From Hordeum vulgare subsp. vulgare (lineage: Eukaryota; Streptophyta; Magnoliopsida; Poales; Poaceae): 64,000 nucleotides of DNA. Shown piece by piece: positions 50,723 to 62,307 of this stretch. How positions within the stretch are numbered: the first letter of the stretch is position 1; the number at the start of each line of letters is the position of its first letter. Position numbers and translations under genes: made by a program. The stretch is from assembly GCF_904849725.1 (NCBI RefSeq), contig NW_025422554.1:44375-108374 (forward strand), read 5' to 3'. The notes under the pieces are model-generated. The model was not told where the DNA came from. It saw only the letters and a program-made list of their open reading frames with translations, and ran no database searches.

Positions 50723-52537
50723 TGTTGGGGAACGACGCATGGGAACCAAAAATTTCCTACGCGCACGAAGACCTATCATGGTGATGTCCATCTACGAGAG
50801 GGGATGTGTGATCTACGTACCCTTGTAGACCGTACAGCAGAAGCGTTAGTGAACGCGGTTGATGTATTGGAACGTCCTCACGTCCCTCGATCCGCCCCGC
50901 GAACCGTCCCGCGATCAGTCCCACGATCTAGTGCTGAACGGACGGCACCTCTGCGTTCAGCACACGTACAGCTCGACGATGATCTCGCCCTTCTTGATCC
51001 AGCAAGAGAGACGGAGAGGTAGAAGAGTTCTCCGGCAGCATGACGGTGCTCCGGAGGTTGGTGGTGATCTTATCTCAGCAGGGCTCCGCCCGAGCTCCGC
51101 AGAAACGCGATCTAGAGGAAAAATCGTGGAGGTATGTGGTCAGGCTGCCGTGGAAAAGTCGTCCCAAATCAGCCCTAAAACCTTCGTATATATAGGTTGG
51201 AGAGGGGGGCCTTGCCTTGGGGCTCAAGGAGCCCCAAGGGGGTCGGCCGAGCCAAGGGGGGAAGGTCTCCCCTTCCAAACCGAATCCAACTTGGTTTGGA
51301 AGGTGGAGTCCTTCTTCCCTTTCCCACCTCCTCCTTTTCTTTCTCTTTGATTTTCTTCCTATGGCGCATAGGGCCTTCTTGGGCTGTCCCACCAGCCCAC
51401 TAAGGGCTGGTGTGCCACCCCCAAGGCCTATGGGCTTCCCCGAGGTGGGTTGCCCCCCCCCCCCCGGTGAACATCCGGAACCCATTCGTCATTCCCGGTA
51501 CATTCCCGGTAACTCCGAAAACCTTCCGGTAATCAAATGAGGTCATCCTATATATCAATCTTCGTTTCCGGACCATTCCGGAAACCCTCGTGACGTCCGT
51601 GATCTCATCCGGGACTTCGAACAACATTCGGTAACCAACCATATAACTCAAATACGCATAAAACAACGTCGAACCTTAAGTGTGCAGACCCTGCGGGTTC
51701 GAGAACTATGTAGACATGACCTGAGAGACTTCTCGGTCAATATCCAATAGAGGGACCTGGATGCCCATATTGGATCCTACATATACTATGAAGATCTTAT
51801 CGATTGAACCTCAGTGCCAAGGATTCATATAATCCCGTATGTCATTCCCTTTGTCCTTCGGTATGTTACTTGCCCGAGAGTCGATCGTCAGTATCCGCAT
51901 ACCTATTTCAATCTCGTTTACCAGCAAGTCTCTTTACTCGTTCCGTAATACAAGATCCCGCAACTTACACTAAGTCACATTGCTTGCAAGGCTTGTGTGT
52001 GATGTTGTATTACCGAGTGGGCCCCGAGATACCTCTCCGTCACATGGAGTGACAAATCCCAGTCTCGATCCATACTAACTCAACTAACACCTTCGAAGAT
52101 ACCTGTAGAGCATCTTTATAGTCACCCAGTTACGTTGTGACATTTGATACACACAAAGCATTCCTCCGGTGTCAGTGAGTTATATGATCTCATGGTCATA
52201 GGAACAAATACTTGACACGCAGAAAACAGTAGCAACAAAATGACACGATCAACATGCTACGTCTATTAGTTTGGGTCTAGTCCATCACATGATTCTCCTA
52301 ATGATGTGATCCCGTTATCAAGTAACAACACTTGCCTATGGCCAGGAAACCTTGGCCATCTTTGATCAACGAGCTAGTCAACTAGAGGCTTACTAGGGAC
52401 AGTGTTTTGTCTATGTATCCACACAAGTATTGTGTTTCCAATCAATACAATTATAGCATGGATAATAAACGATTATCATGAACAAAGAAATACAATAGTA
52501 ACTAATTTATTATTGCCTCTAGGGCATATTTCCAACA
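50723..52537 (-). mobile_element. Angela/BARE-1-like 5' LTR, 1,815 bp
   Basis: On the minus strand the LTR starts TGTTGGAAATATGCCCTAGA at 52537 and ends CGTTCCCCAACA at 50723, the conserved ends of this Triticeae copia group, and its length fits the family. It carries recognisable internal text (CACAATACTTGTGTGGATAC). No partner 3' LTR exists in the window, so divergence dating is impossible. GC-rich frames at 50859-51540 are part of the LTR. Confidence 0.93.
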
Positions 52538-55500
52538 GAAAGGTCTCCGACCAACCCAGATCAAATACCCAAATCCATTAACATTTTAATTAGGCCAACA
52601 ACACAGTCTCACGGGAATCCACCCGTCTTACAACTAATCACCAAAAATCCCAGTAACATGGTCGAGTAACTGTGTGGTTGTAACATCAGGGGGAATCCGA
52701 GGTATCACCCTCGTTGGATTCCGAACAATGTACCCGTCAAGGTGGGCTTAGATGAATCACCCTCGGGGGGTCCCACACTTAAGGGGTTGCACGACAGAGG
52801 CGTCATCGGGAATGGTGGAAGAGGAATCACCCTCGATAACCACGACCGACTAGCTATACTACAGAGATATCATCAGGAGTACTTCGCGAGGTGTCACCCT
52901 CGGTACCCGATAGTATCTCTGTAGCGTCGTACAACGAAGGGGGTGTATGTGGTGTCGGGTCTGGCTCATCGATCAGAGATCGAGATTTGAAAACAAGCGG
53001 GGCAACTGGACTACGGGGTCAGAGGGCATGACTGCTCCACCTATACTAAGCATATTAAAGGTACATGACTGAAAGTAGCAGTTCATCAAAAACAGGCTAT
53101 GCATCAGATATAGGAGCTAACTATAACAGTAGCAAAATACTAATGCAAGCAGTAGGAAGAAAGACATAGGCGATATAGGAATGATCAAGGGGGGGTTTGC
53201 TTGCCTTGCTCCTCTCCGGCAAAGGACTGATCGGCAGGGTCGTAGATGTACCCGGCAGCAGCGTCAGTCTCGGGGTCTACCGGTAAGAAGAGGGGAAGAA
53301 ACAATAAATAATAGCAACGATGCAACGCAAAGCATGACATGGCAAGATGCAGGCTAGACATGAGCTAACGCAACAACATCCGTCATAGACGGGTCGGAGG
53401 AATATCCGACGATATTTTTTGGGTCTCGGGCTACTACCGGTTAGACTGGAAATGATGAAAATGTTCCATGTTAGCTATGCTAGGGACGTGTGACACACGA
53501 TTGGACCGTGTATCCGGGTTCCTCTCGTTCTGCTGATCAACTTTCAAGCTGAAAATATTTTGATGTGACTTACGGAATATTTAATATTAATTTTTAAAAT
53601 TTTATTCAATAATTAGGAAATTAAAAACAGATTTAAATTAATTTAATAAAAAGCTATTATGACATCAGCATGATGTCATGCTGACATCAACAGTTGACTG
53701 GTCAACTGACCAGCGGGTCCCGAACGTCATAGGCACAAGTTTTAATTAAGATTAAATATTAATTAATCAGATTAATTTAGTGGGGGACCCACGTGTCATA
53801 CTCTAATTATTCTAATTATCCATTTAATTAATTAACCGATGTATCTATTTATTTATTTAATAAAAAAATTATTTTTATTTTTATATTTTAATATTTACTT
53901 TTCTTTAAAAGGGGTGTGGGGCCTCCCTGTCATAGACAGCGGGGAGCGTTGGCCCCACCGGTAAGTTGCTTTAGGCCAAAAACATATTTTTATTCACACA
54001 TACATAACCATACAAATATCGTATTCTTCCACATACCTATATACGCAAATACATACATAAATACGGGCATCAAATACATACATACATACATACGGAATAC
54101 ATCACTTGTTTTTATTTCTTTCTAACTCTCATCTCTCTCACAACTCTGTGTGTTAACAAAAGAGACAACAAAGAGTTCTCTGTGCTAACTCAACATAGAA
54201 GAACAAAATCTTCAATCCTTCCTACCGGTCTCTACCGTCGACGGATCGAAGCCCCGTTTGCCGGAACGGAACCGGGACGGCGAGGAGAACAAGATGGTGG
54301 GAGGAGCCCGAGGAGGGGCTCACCGACATTGATGAGACGGCCCGGTGAAGCCGGAGTTCGCGGGAAGGGGCGGAGGAGACGGTGTGGAGGCGTTCCCGGA
54401 GGCGGTGATGACGGATCTGGCAAGGTGGGTCGCCGGAGAAAACCTCCCGGAGGTCGGGGCCGGCCGGATGGCCGGCGTGGTGAGGAGAAGGGGGTCGCCC
54501 TGCCCGGTCCCTCCTGGACCGAGCGGGAGGAAGGGCCGACGCGGGGTTGGGGCCAATAGGGATGGGGCTCGGTGCAGGAGGTGACCTCGGCCGACGGTGA
54601 GGGAGAGGAGAGGGAGGCCGTCGGGAGGCGCGCCCCGGGGCGAGCAGAGGCGAGGTGGGGGATGGGGAGGCGATCCGACACGGGGCACGAGAGGAATCAT
54701 GGGGGCGCTCGAGTGGTAGGGGATCCCGGGGGGTTGATGGGAGAGAGGGGCTCGGTCCTTGGGCGAGAGAGGAACCGAGGGGAGGTTGCGGGGTAGGTGG
54801 GGCTCCCGAAGAGGGAGAGGCCAAAGGGGTGGGAGGAGACCTCGGCCTCGTGTAGGAGAAGGGATCGGGAGGGGTGGAAACGAGAGAGACAGGGGGACGT
54901 GAGGGAGATCGTGGGGAGGGTCTCCGCGTGGGGGAGACGAGAGAGAGAGAGGTGTCGGTGGGGGTGGGGGCCCCCACGAGGGGGTTGGGGAATCGAGGCG
55001 GGAGCCCCTGGCGGCGGCTGGGAACGATGGGGGGAACCGGGGGTTCGCTGCTCGCTAGCTAGGGTTTGCTGCTTGTGGCCGGCTGGGCCACTTTGGCCTA
55101 GTCGGCCAAGGGGGCTCGGTTGCATTTTTTTTCCTTTTTGTTTATTTTAATTACTTTCTTTTTAATATTAAATCTAATTATTTTTATTATTCAATTATAT
55201 TATTTCTTTTATAATTTACTATATAACTTTTAATTCTTTTTTTCTTTTCAGTTACTATATTTCTTTACTTATTTTGTTTAAAGCTCCTTTTTTAAATATA
55301 TTGGGATTATCCATTATTCCAAAAATGCCTGATTCATTTTTATACTTCGCTAGGCAATCTTTATAACTTCCCTGACATTTTCATTTCATCAACCGAATTC
55401 TTTTCTCGTTTGACTTAAACTCAAGGTTTCGAATTTTGATTCGGTTTCAACCAACATGACAACATTGACATAATCCATGATGACGTGGCATCATTAGCGC

Positions 55501-55556
55501 GGGATCAAAGTCGCTTAATTACAATCATCACTGTAGCAAAAGTCGAGGATGTCACA
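52538..55556 (-). mobile_element. Ty3-gypsy LTR, 5' portion, interrupted by the copia element
   Basis: The LTR start on the minus strand, TGTGACATCCTCG, is at 55556. The same LTR family begins at 62308 on the plus strand and the two can be followed for over 1.6 kb in opposite orientation (e.g. 54220-54330 against 63590-63730). It stops at 52538 against the Angela LTR. A GC-rich promoter-like part (54230-55100) gives long spurious frames with many Pro, Arg, Ser and Gly codons. A CATA tetranucleotide run lies at 54070-54090. Five bases GAAAG at 55557-55561 are a candidate target duplication. Confidence 0.85.
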
Positions 55557-57272
55557 GAAAGGTATTCTAAAAAAAAGGTACTGTCATGGATAGCTTATAT
55601 TTGCTTTGAATGCAAATGACCAAGACCATGGCTATATATATGGAAAATGTGATAATAATTTGACCATATTCAGCAGACACGTGCATCTTGGCACGGGTAA
55701 TGTGAACAGAGATTCCAGCCGAGAATAAATGATTTACTTACTTAGGACTCCGATTGGTTTAAGGAGATCTAAATGCTACTTATATATAGATGAAGACAAC
55801 GTGGAGGTTCATTCACAGAACCAAGTCTACATTGGTAAAGATTATTGGCTTAATCTTTGTAAATGCCAACTCGCTCAAACAGACCCGGGTTATAGCAAGC
55901 AACTTTCAACTATATATAATTATAGGATTAGTATGTTGTGTCAATGCATGTGTGTGTGTGTGTTTTATTTTGTTAAAATCGGTTTGCCTGCCGGCGACTA
56001 GGCATATGGCTTGTCATTATCTATCTAATCACATGGACTTCTAATTCAATGAACTACCAATTAGTGGTTGATGCAACTGATCCATGTGCCAGCTCTATCA
56101 ACCTAGTTTTATATGACATAAAGGCATTATAGATACTAATATAAAGCAATGCATCTGAATTAGCCTTAAAAAGAAATAATTCAAACAATGGTAAACATGC
56201 ACACAAAGTCCTTTTGTGTCATGGTTTCCATAAAAAAACTATTTGAAATATGGAAGTTGTAAAAATGAGGTAATCTCGTGTATGGCTTATATCGGCTTTC
56301 AACCCAAATGACTAAGCTGTTGTCCATATTTATGGCTATCCTAGTGATAAGTTGCGCATATTCGGTACACAAGTGTGTCTTGGCATGGCTAAAGTGAGTA
56401 TAGGGTCCATCAATTAGTTATGTTAATAAATGAGTTATTTAACTAGGACTTTGATCAGTGTCTGTACTTCCAATTGCTACGACTTATATATAGAGCGAGA
56501 CGGCATGGAGAGACGATCAAAAAACAAAGTCTAAACTGATGACGAGTGTTGCCTTAATTTTTGTAATCGCCATCACGCTCAGATGGAGTTCCATGATAGA
56601 TAGCAACTCTCAACTATATATGATTATAGGACTGGTCTCTTGTGTGAGTTCACGGGTGTGTATTTTTTTAAACCGGCGGACCTGCCCATGACTAGGCGAG
56701 CGTCTCTTCTTTATCTATCTAATCACATGCACATTATATTAAATGCAGATCAATGACTAATTAATTTAGTCAATCATACAGATTAAACTAATCAGTGTTG
56801 ATGCAACACTCGAATTATGCATGTTGTATGAAACTTGTTTTACATGGCATAGAAGCGTTGGTGATAGTGATATGATGCAGTACACAGGGATTTAACTAAA
56901 CATGAGAAACAATTAAAAAATGTAAAACTTCCGCACTAAGTCCTTTTATGTCTCATGGTTTCCATAAAAATACTAAATTTAAAATATGCCACTTTCAAAA
57001 AGAAGTGGTTAAAAAAGATGTCGTCTCATGTATGGCTTATCCTGGTTTTCAACCCAAATGACCAAGTCGTCAGCTATATCTATGGATAATGTGGTAATAA
57101 TTTTCACATCTTCAGCACACACTTGCATATTGGCATGGGTAATGTGAACAGAGGTTCCATCAACACGTTATGAAAAGAAAAGAGTTAATTCACTAGGACA
57201 ACAACTTATGTACTTCTAATTGCTAATTCTTATATATAGATCGAGATCACATAGATGTATCATGACAAAATG
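55557..57272 (+). repeat. Leftover B2 modules right of the gypsy LTR
   Basis: The sequence resumes at the point equivalent to 17297 in unit 1 and runs through the third module (from 55887) into a further module (56590-57272) that is not present in units 1-3. It is more diverged from units 1 and 3 than those are from each other. It ends where a gypsy LTR fragment begins, with a three- to four-base overlap (AGTC). Frames at 55729-56044 follow from repeat homology and are not genes. Confidence 0.75.
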
Positions 57273-57715
57273 AAGTCCTGTACTTTTAATATGCTTAGTA
57301 TAGGTGGAGCAGTCATCCCCTCTGACCCCGTAGCTCAGTTGTCCCGCTTGTTTTCAAATCTCGATCTCTGATCGACGAGCCAGACCCGACACGTGGAGGC
57401 CGCTGATGATCAGGAGTAGTTAGGAGGTTCCCAGGCAGGAGGCCTCGCCTCGTTCGATCGTTGTATCTTTTGTGCTAGCCTTCTCTAAGGCATCCCATAT
57501 TTTATGTCTGTACTCAGATATTTGTTGCTTCCGCTGACTCGTGTGTTCATCGAGCTTTCGTATTCTAGCCCTCGAGGCCCCTGGCTTATAATATGAAGCT
57601 GATGTTATTTTATTTGTGTCTAGAGTTGTGTTGTGATATCTCCCCGTGAGTCCTTGGGTTTGATCGTACGCATTTGCGTGTATGATTAGCGTACGATTAA
57701 GCCGAGGGCGTCACA
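57273..57715 (+). mobile_element. Ty3-gypsy 5' LTR, 3' end with internal deletion
   Basis: The first 115 bases match 29945-30060. At about 57391 the match to the fragment at 30061 stops and a terminal LTR stretch follows, ending GAGGGCGTCACA at 57715. The loss of the middle of the LTR indicates an internal deletion. The LTR 3' end is directly followed by a primer binding site, so this is the 5' LTR side of the element to the right. Confidence 0.8.
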
Positions 57716-57718
57716 AGT

Positions 57719-57731
57719 TGGTATCAGAGCC
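57719..57731 (+). other. Gypsy primer binding site
   Basis: TGGTATCAGAGCC, three bases after the LTR end, is complementary to the 3' end of initiator methionine tRNA, the standard plant LTR-retrotransposon primer. Confidence 0.93.
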
Positions 57732-60700
57732 AGCTGCCTGTAGGTAGCCCCCTTTCCAACTCCTTGGCCGAAGTTGAGTCTAGTGTTTGAAAAACTTTAC
57801 TAACACTGATGTTGTGGCTTATGGGCCCACATCTCAATTGGGTGGTATTAGTATCTTTTACTCCTTTCCTATACTCTGGGCTCTACTCTCTCTTCTATTT
57901 CGGGTCAAAGATTTTACTAACTCTAACATTAGGTTCACGTAAATACTTCCGTCCGAAGAGTCCCCACTCCTGATAATGACTCAATTCGTGAGGAGACTCC
58001 GATGATATTCTCCGATGCTTTCTCTCTAGAACTTGTGCCCATCGCTCTTGCGATTTCCCTTCCTTCGTCAACCACTATGGATGACTACATACAAATGTCC
58101 TTCATACCTTCTTCTCCAATTACTCTTACTTTACGAGAGGCAATGAATTTTCTTATCGGGGATTCGTCCATCATTAGTTGTCTGGGGTTTCGAGAGTTCT
58201 TCGAATTACTAATTGATCTTTCGGAATCCCCTGTAACCTATTGCTTTTGACCTTTTTCACCTGCTTGTGTTAGGGTTAAATCCATATGTCTAGCCGCATT
58301 CATTAAATTCCTTTGTGAATTTCCTCTGATCTTATCGATTCTACTTTTGTATGAATGCACACAATCATCTGCAGACACTCTTGAATTATCTTCCGGCGCA
58401 TACGTCCTTCCAGACAGAGCTGGTTCTCGACAAATCAACCGTGGTGGTTGTCCATCTAAATCCATTCAGCTTACTTGTATTTGACCGCAGCATCTGATTA
58501 TTATACACCAATCTAGAAATCTTAATTCCTTTGGTAGTTAAGTATCGATATTTTTCAGATATTCTATTAACACGATGCATTGCATCCTATATCCCTCTGA
58601 TTGAGTACCGTTACTCACATCAGGTCATTTGTGGATTGTCAGACTCATTTGAGTTATTATCCGACGGCATCCTTTGCTTTAGAAAATTTTTGTGATTGCT
58701 TCCCCTGACACATGATGCCATTGGTAAATTGTGTCTTCTCCCTTTGATAAGTTGTACCATACGAATTGTCAGCCATGCCCTTCAAGCATGTGTTAGTTAC
58801 TCTTGAAGTTTGTGGTATATGTTCCTAAGATGCCCCGATGGGTTGGACATGTGCCTTCCTTAATCAATATGACCTGAAGAGTTTTCACAAGTCTTGCTCT
58901 TCTGGTGTTTTGCCAAATGTTCTTTCGAAGCTACAACTTGATCAAAGGCAAGGAATAAATGGCAGGTGATGCATTGATGAAGTGGAAGTCGACCTTGAAC
59001 ATTGTGTTCATGCCCATGGAAATGACGTTGATCCTATCATAGAAACTTCTCGTATAAATAATCAATTCATTCTGTAGTTCAAATATGGGATCTGTGATCT
59101 TGTCCTTTGCTGTCGTGGTTCCGACCATGTTGTCGTACCTTGATTTCATTGTCGGACGAGTTAAAGTACTTGTCTTCTTCAGATCGACACGCCGGTCCAA
59201 ACCGTAAAGTTGATCTACCTTCGCGTATTATTCCTTGTAGCTCGAGGATAGCGCGGAGCTATGAAACTTCTTGTGAGCTCCTCCTCAACTATGATATTTT
59301 CATTAATTCCAGTTTTCCTCGTGTTTGAGTTGTTGGACACGTGAGTACATCGATAACTGAATCGAGTACGCATTATGATTCAACAATTTTTAGTAATCTT
59401 CCTTGATTACGAGTTTGTACTCGATCATGTCATTCCAAGCTGTTAAGCTACATCATCATCGTCATGTTGTAGCTCGACCTTGCTATCTATACCCTTCATC
59501 CCTGGAACACAATACCAACTGTGCGTTAAGCTTGCATCGAGCTTTCCACCTCATGTTGGTTGTCTTGAAAGGCAATCTCAATTCTAAGCGAGCAGTCTTA
59601 TCTGTGTTTCCGACAATCTCTTGCTTCATCATTCCCTTGCTTGATGTCGTCGCTAAACGATTACATCTTCATGAAATTTCTCGACAAATGTGTCGTGATC
59701 ACCATCAGCATTCGGAGCTCTTGGAGGGTATCAATTGAATGCATGTTGAGAAATACCATCCCTTTCCCTCGATGATTGTATTATCATCGACACCCGTGTT
59801 GCTTTCCCTCCAACACAAACGTGTTCATGTTTTATGTTGTCCTTTGTGTTACTCACTGTCCAGCTTATGTTATCTTCTACCTTGGAGTATTACTATCTGG
59901 TATGTCAAGAATGTCGTGAAAATTGCACGCGTATTAAGAATTCTTGATATAGTAATACTTCTTGCCATCACCATTCATTTCTTGGTCCCGTGTTGTTTCT
60001 AACCGGTATACCGACAAATGAACTCTGATGTGTGGTTCCCATACTTCTGTCAACCCTATCCCCTTGAGGTTAACAACTGATTGTTTCCTTCTTGGTGTGT
60101 TGGGTGTTGACTCATCATTTTAGCATTGGTTGTGCTACTCAACCCGTATTTCCGAGTGCACCCTTCGACCAATGTTTAATTGTTGTTGTTCCCTCGAGCA
60201 TACGACATTATACCATTTGATTTGACAAATGCTATCTCCTTAATTATTATAAATTTTGGAAGTTCAACACTGGTAAAACCTTAAGGGATTGCTGTTGAGC
60301 CTATCAGCCACACCCTCAACTCCTCTATGTACCACGATGAAGCTCTTGAAATCATTATCCTTGTGCCTAGCTCATGAAGAATATGTGGATAGTAGGAGTG
60401 TATTTCCCAAAGTTCACGTGCACTCTTTCCGCCGTGAATATGGAAAGTTTTGTTCCGCTTCCTCTCGTGAAATACTAAATCATTCACGGCATGTGCGAAG
60501 TGTTATATGTTTTGAAGATTTGCTATCCTCACTCCATATAATTTCTCTTAGCACGTCAAGCTACTGACTGATTTGATCAAGGAAAAGAAGTTCTTTCACA
60601 AGAGCTAATCCAGACTTACACATGGAGCCTTGTTATCCTCTATGATGGTGTCCAAATGAGAACCCCAGTTGCATTTTATGTCTTGACATTGTGTTCATAT

Positions 60701-61690
60701 GTATAAAATCAAACTCTTGATTCAAGAATTGGTTGTGTAGCTCACCTCATGAGAATCTTGCGTTTTCATCCTTCTTCTCAGGTATCTTGAGCCTGAGGTG
60801 TCCCGGCACCAATCAGATTTGTATATCGGGCACGTATCCCAATAATTATAACTTTGGTCTTTAGGAAAACCGGTACAGTGATGTCTTGTCTGGCACACTG
60901 GGTTGGAGGACCTATTGTTATAAATCCTTCCATATGTAAGGTTCGCCATTCTACCATGAGGAAATTGTATGACTTAGCTTTGTAAGTTGTCCCTCCTGGT
61001 TCCTCTTTGTATACCCATAAGTCCAACCTTTATCTGATGACCATGTCGATGCTACCCCAAAGCACGGATGTGCGTACTTTAAATTTCAACAGGAACATTG
61101 GAAGCGCGATGCTAAATTGTTCCTGATCAATTATCCAAACCGCATGGTATGGATAAACATGTTGATTCTTCTTGTCTCTTTACCAAGATGGTTATGCGCT
61201 GGATGACCTATCATGTATACCATACTCTATGATTTCCTCGGGAATGGTATACTCTAATACTTGTGTGTGTGTGAACACATTTTCCCTCCCATTGGTCTAT
61301 TTGATTTTTATTGTGCATAACTTATCTAAGCAGTGTTAAATTCCCTGCTTAGGTAAAAATTCTTGGTGTACAACTCTGTCAGTAAGACCGTGTTACTACT
61401 GTGGATAACATTCCCGTAGCCGCCGGTGGACGAGAACCTTGCTATTGGCCGCCTCGTTTCAACGAGCAGGAAAATGGTTCTATTCGTTCCCCGCCCTTGG
61501 TATCGACGATGTTGCCAACATAACTGACATATTATCCTCTGACATGTCTTGTTACCAAGACCATGTAATATGTCACCCCTCTGTCTACTCTCGGCCCACA
61601 TGGTGGACCCATAACCCAAAGTTCCACAGGATTGAAACCTGAATCTCCTGTACATCTTTGACTCCAAAAGTATCCTTTACACTTGGCTTC
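57732..61690 (+). mobile_element. Non-coding internal region of the gypsy element
   Basis: About 4 kb without recognisable gag, protease, reverse transcriptase or RNase H motifs on either strand; the longest open frames are about 113 codons and lack motifs. The content is AT-moderate and T-rich on the plus strand. Such large internal regions without coding capacity are known from non-autonomous LTR elements (LARD type). Deep decay of a coding region is the alternative. Confidence 0.65.
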
Positions 61691-61692
61691 GT

Positions 61693-62296
61693 ATGAAATT
61701 CTCGAGCCACCGTGCAATGGACCGATCACTCGTCGGTCCGGATATTATTCAACATACTAAAGATCAAGTCCGCATTATTCATGAGAATCTGAAGGCTGCT
61801 CAGTCTCGTCAGAAGAGTCAGTATGACCGTTATCATCAGGATATGGTCTATCATCCTGACGAAAAGGCTTATCTTCGTGTCACACCAATGTGCGGTGCAC
61901 ATCGTTTTGGGATCAAGGATAAGTTAGCTCCTCGCTATTTGGTCCTTTCACTGTTGTCGAAAGGCGTGGAAAAGTGGTTTATCAATTGGAACTGCAGGCA
62001 AACTTTGTCAAGTTCACGATGTCTTTCATGTGTCTCTGCTCCGCCGCTGCTTCAGGGATCCCATTCGAGCAGTGGATCGTGATATGCTTGAGCTCCTCTC
62101 TTATAAAGAGCATCCGGTCCGCATTCTCGACCAAGCTGAACGTAAGACTCGTCGCAAAGTCACCAAGTTCCTTAAAGTGCAGTGGTCAAATCATTCTAGA
62201 GAAGAAGCCACGTGGGAACGCGAGAATCATCTTCGTGATGAATACCCCGAACTCTTGCCATCTACCCCTTATTCTCGGGACGAGAATTCTTGTTAG
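61693..62296 (+). pseudogene. Ty3-gypsy integrase C-terminal remnant
   Basis: The stretch is spread over at least two frames (61693-61945 and 62030-62296, with a short piece between). Motifs seen: QKSQYDRYHQDM, KLAPRYL, VYQLELQANF, SLLRRCF, KFLKVQWSNHS and ATWERENHL, typical of the end of plant gypsy polyproteins. Frameshifts near 61945 and 62010 and the lack of the rest of pol make it non-functional. It ends just before the polypurine tract, as expected for the 3' end of pol. Confidence 0.85.
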
Positions 62297-62307
62297 TAGG
62301 GGAGAGT
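62297..62307 (+). other. Polypurine tract of the gypsy element
   Basis: TAGGGGAGAGT directly before the 3' LTR start is the usual plus-strand primer site. Confidence 0.8.

Noticed and set aside
54182..55150. Long GC-rich open frames rich in Pro, Arg, Ser and Gly on both strands (up to 251 codons)
   Set aside because: They lie in the GC-rich part of a gypsy LTR and recur on opposite strands without motifs; composition alone keeps the frames open.
57719..57731. Match to initiator methionine tRNA
   Set aside because: Only the 13-base primer binding site complement is present, not a tRNA gene.
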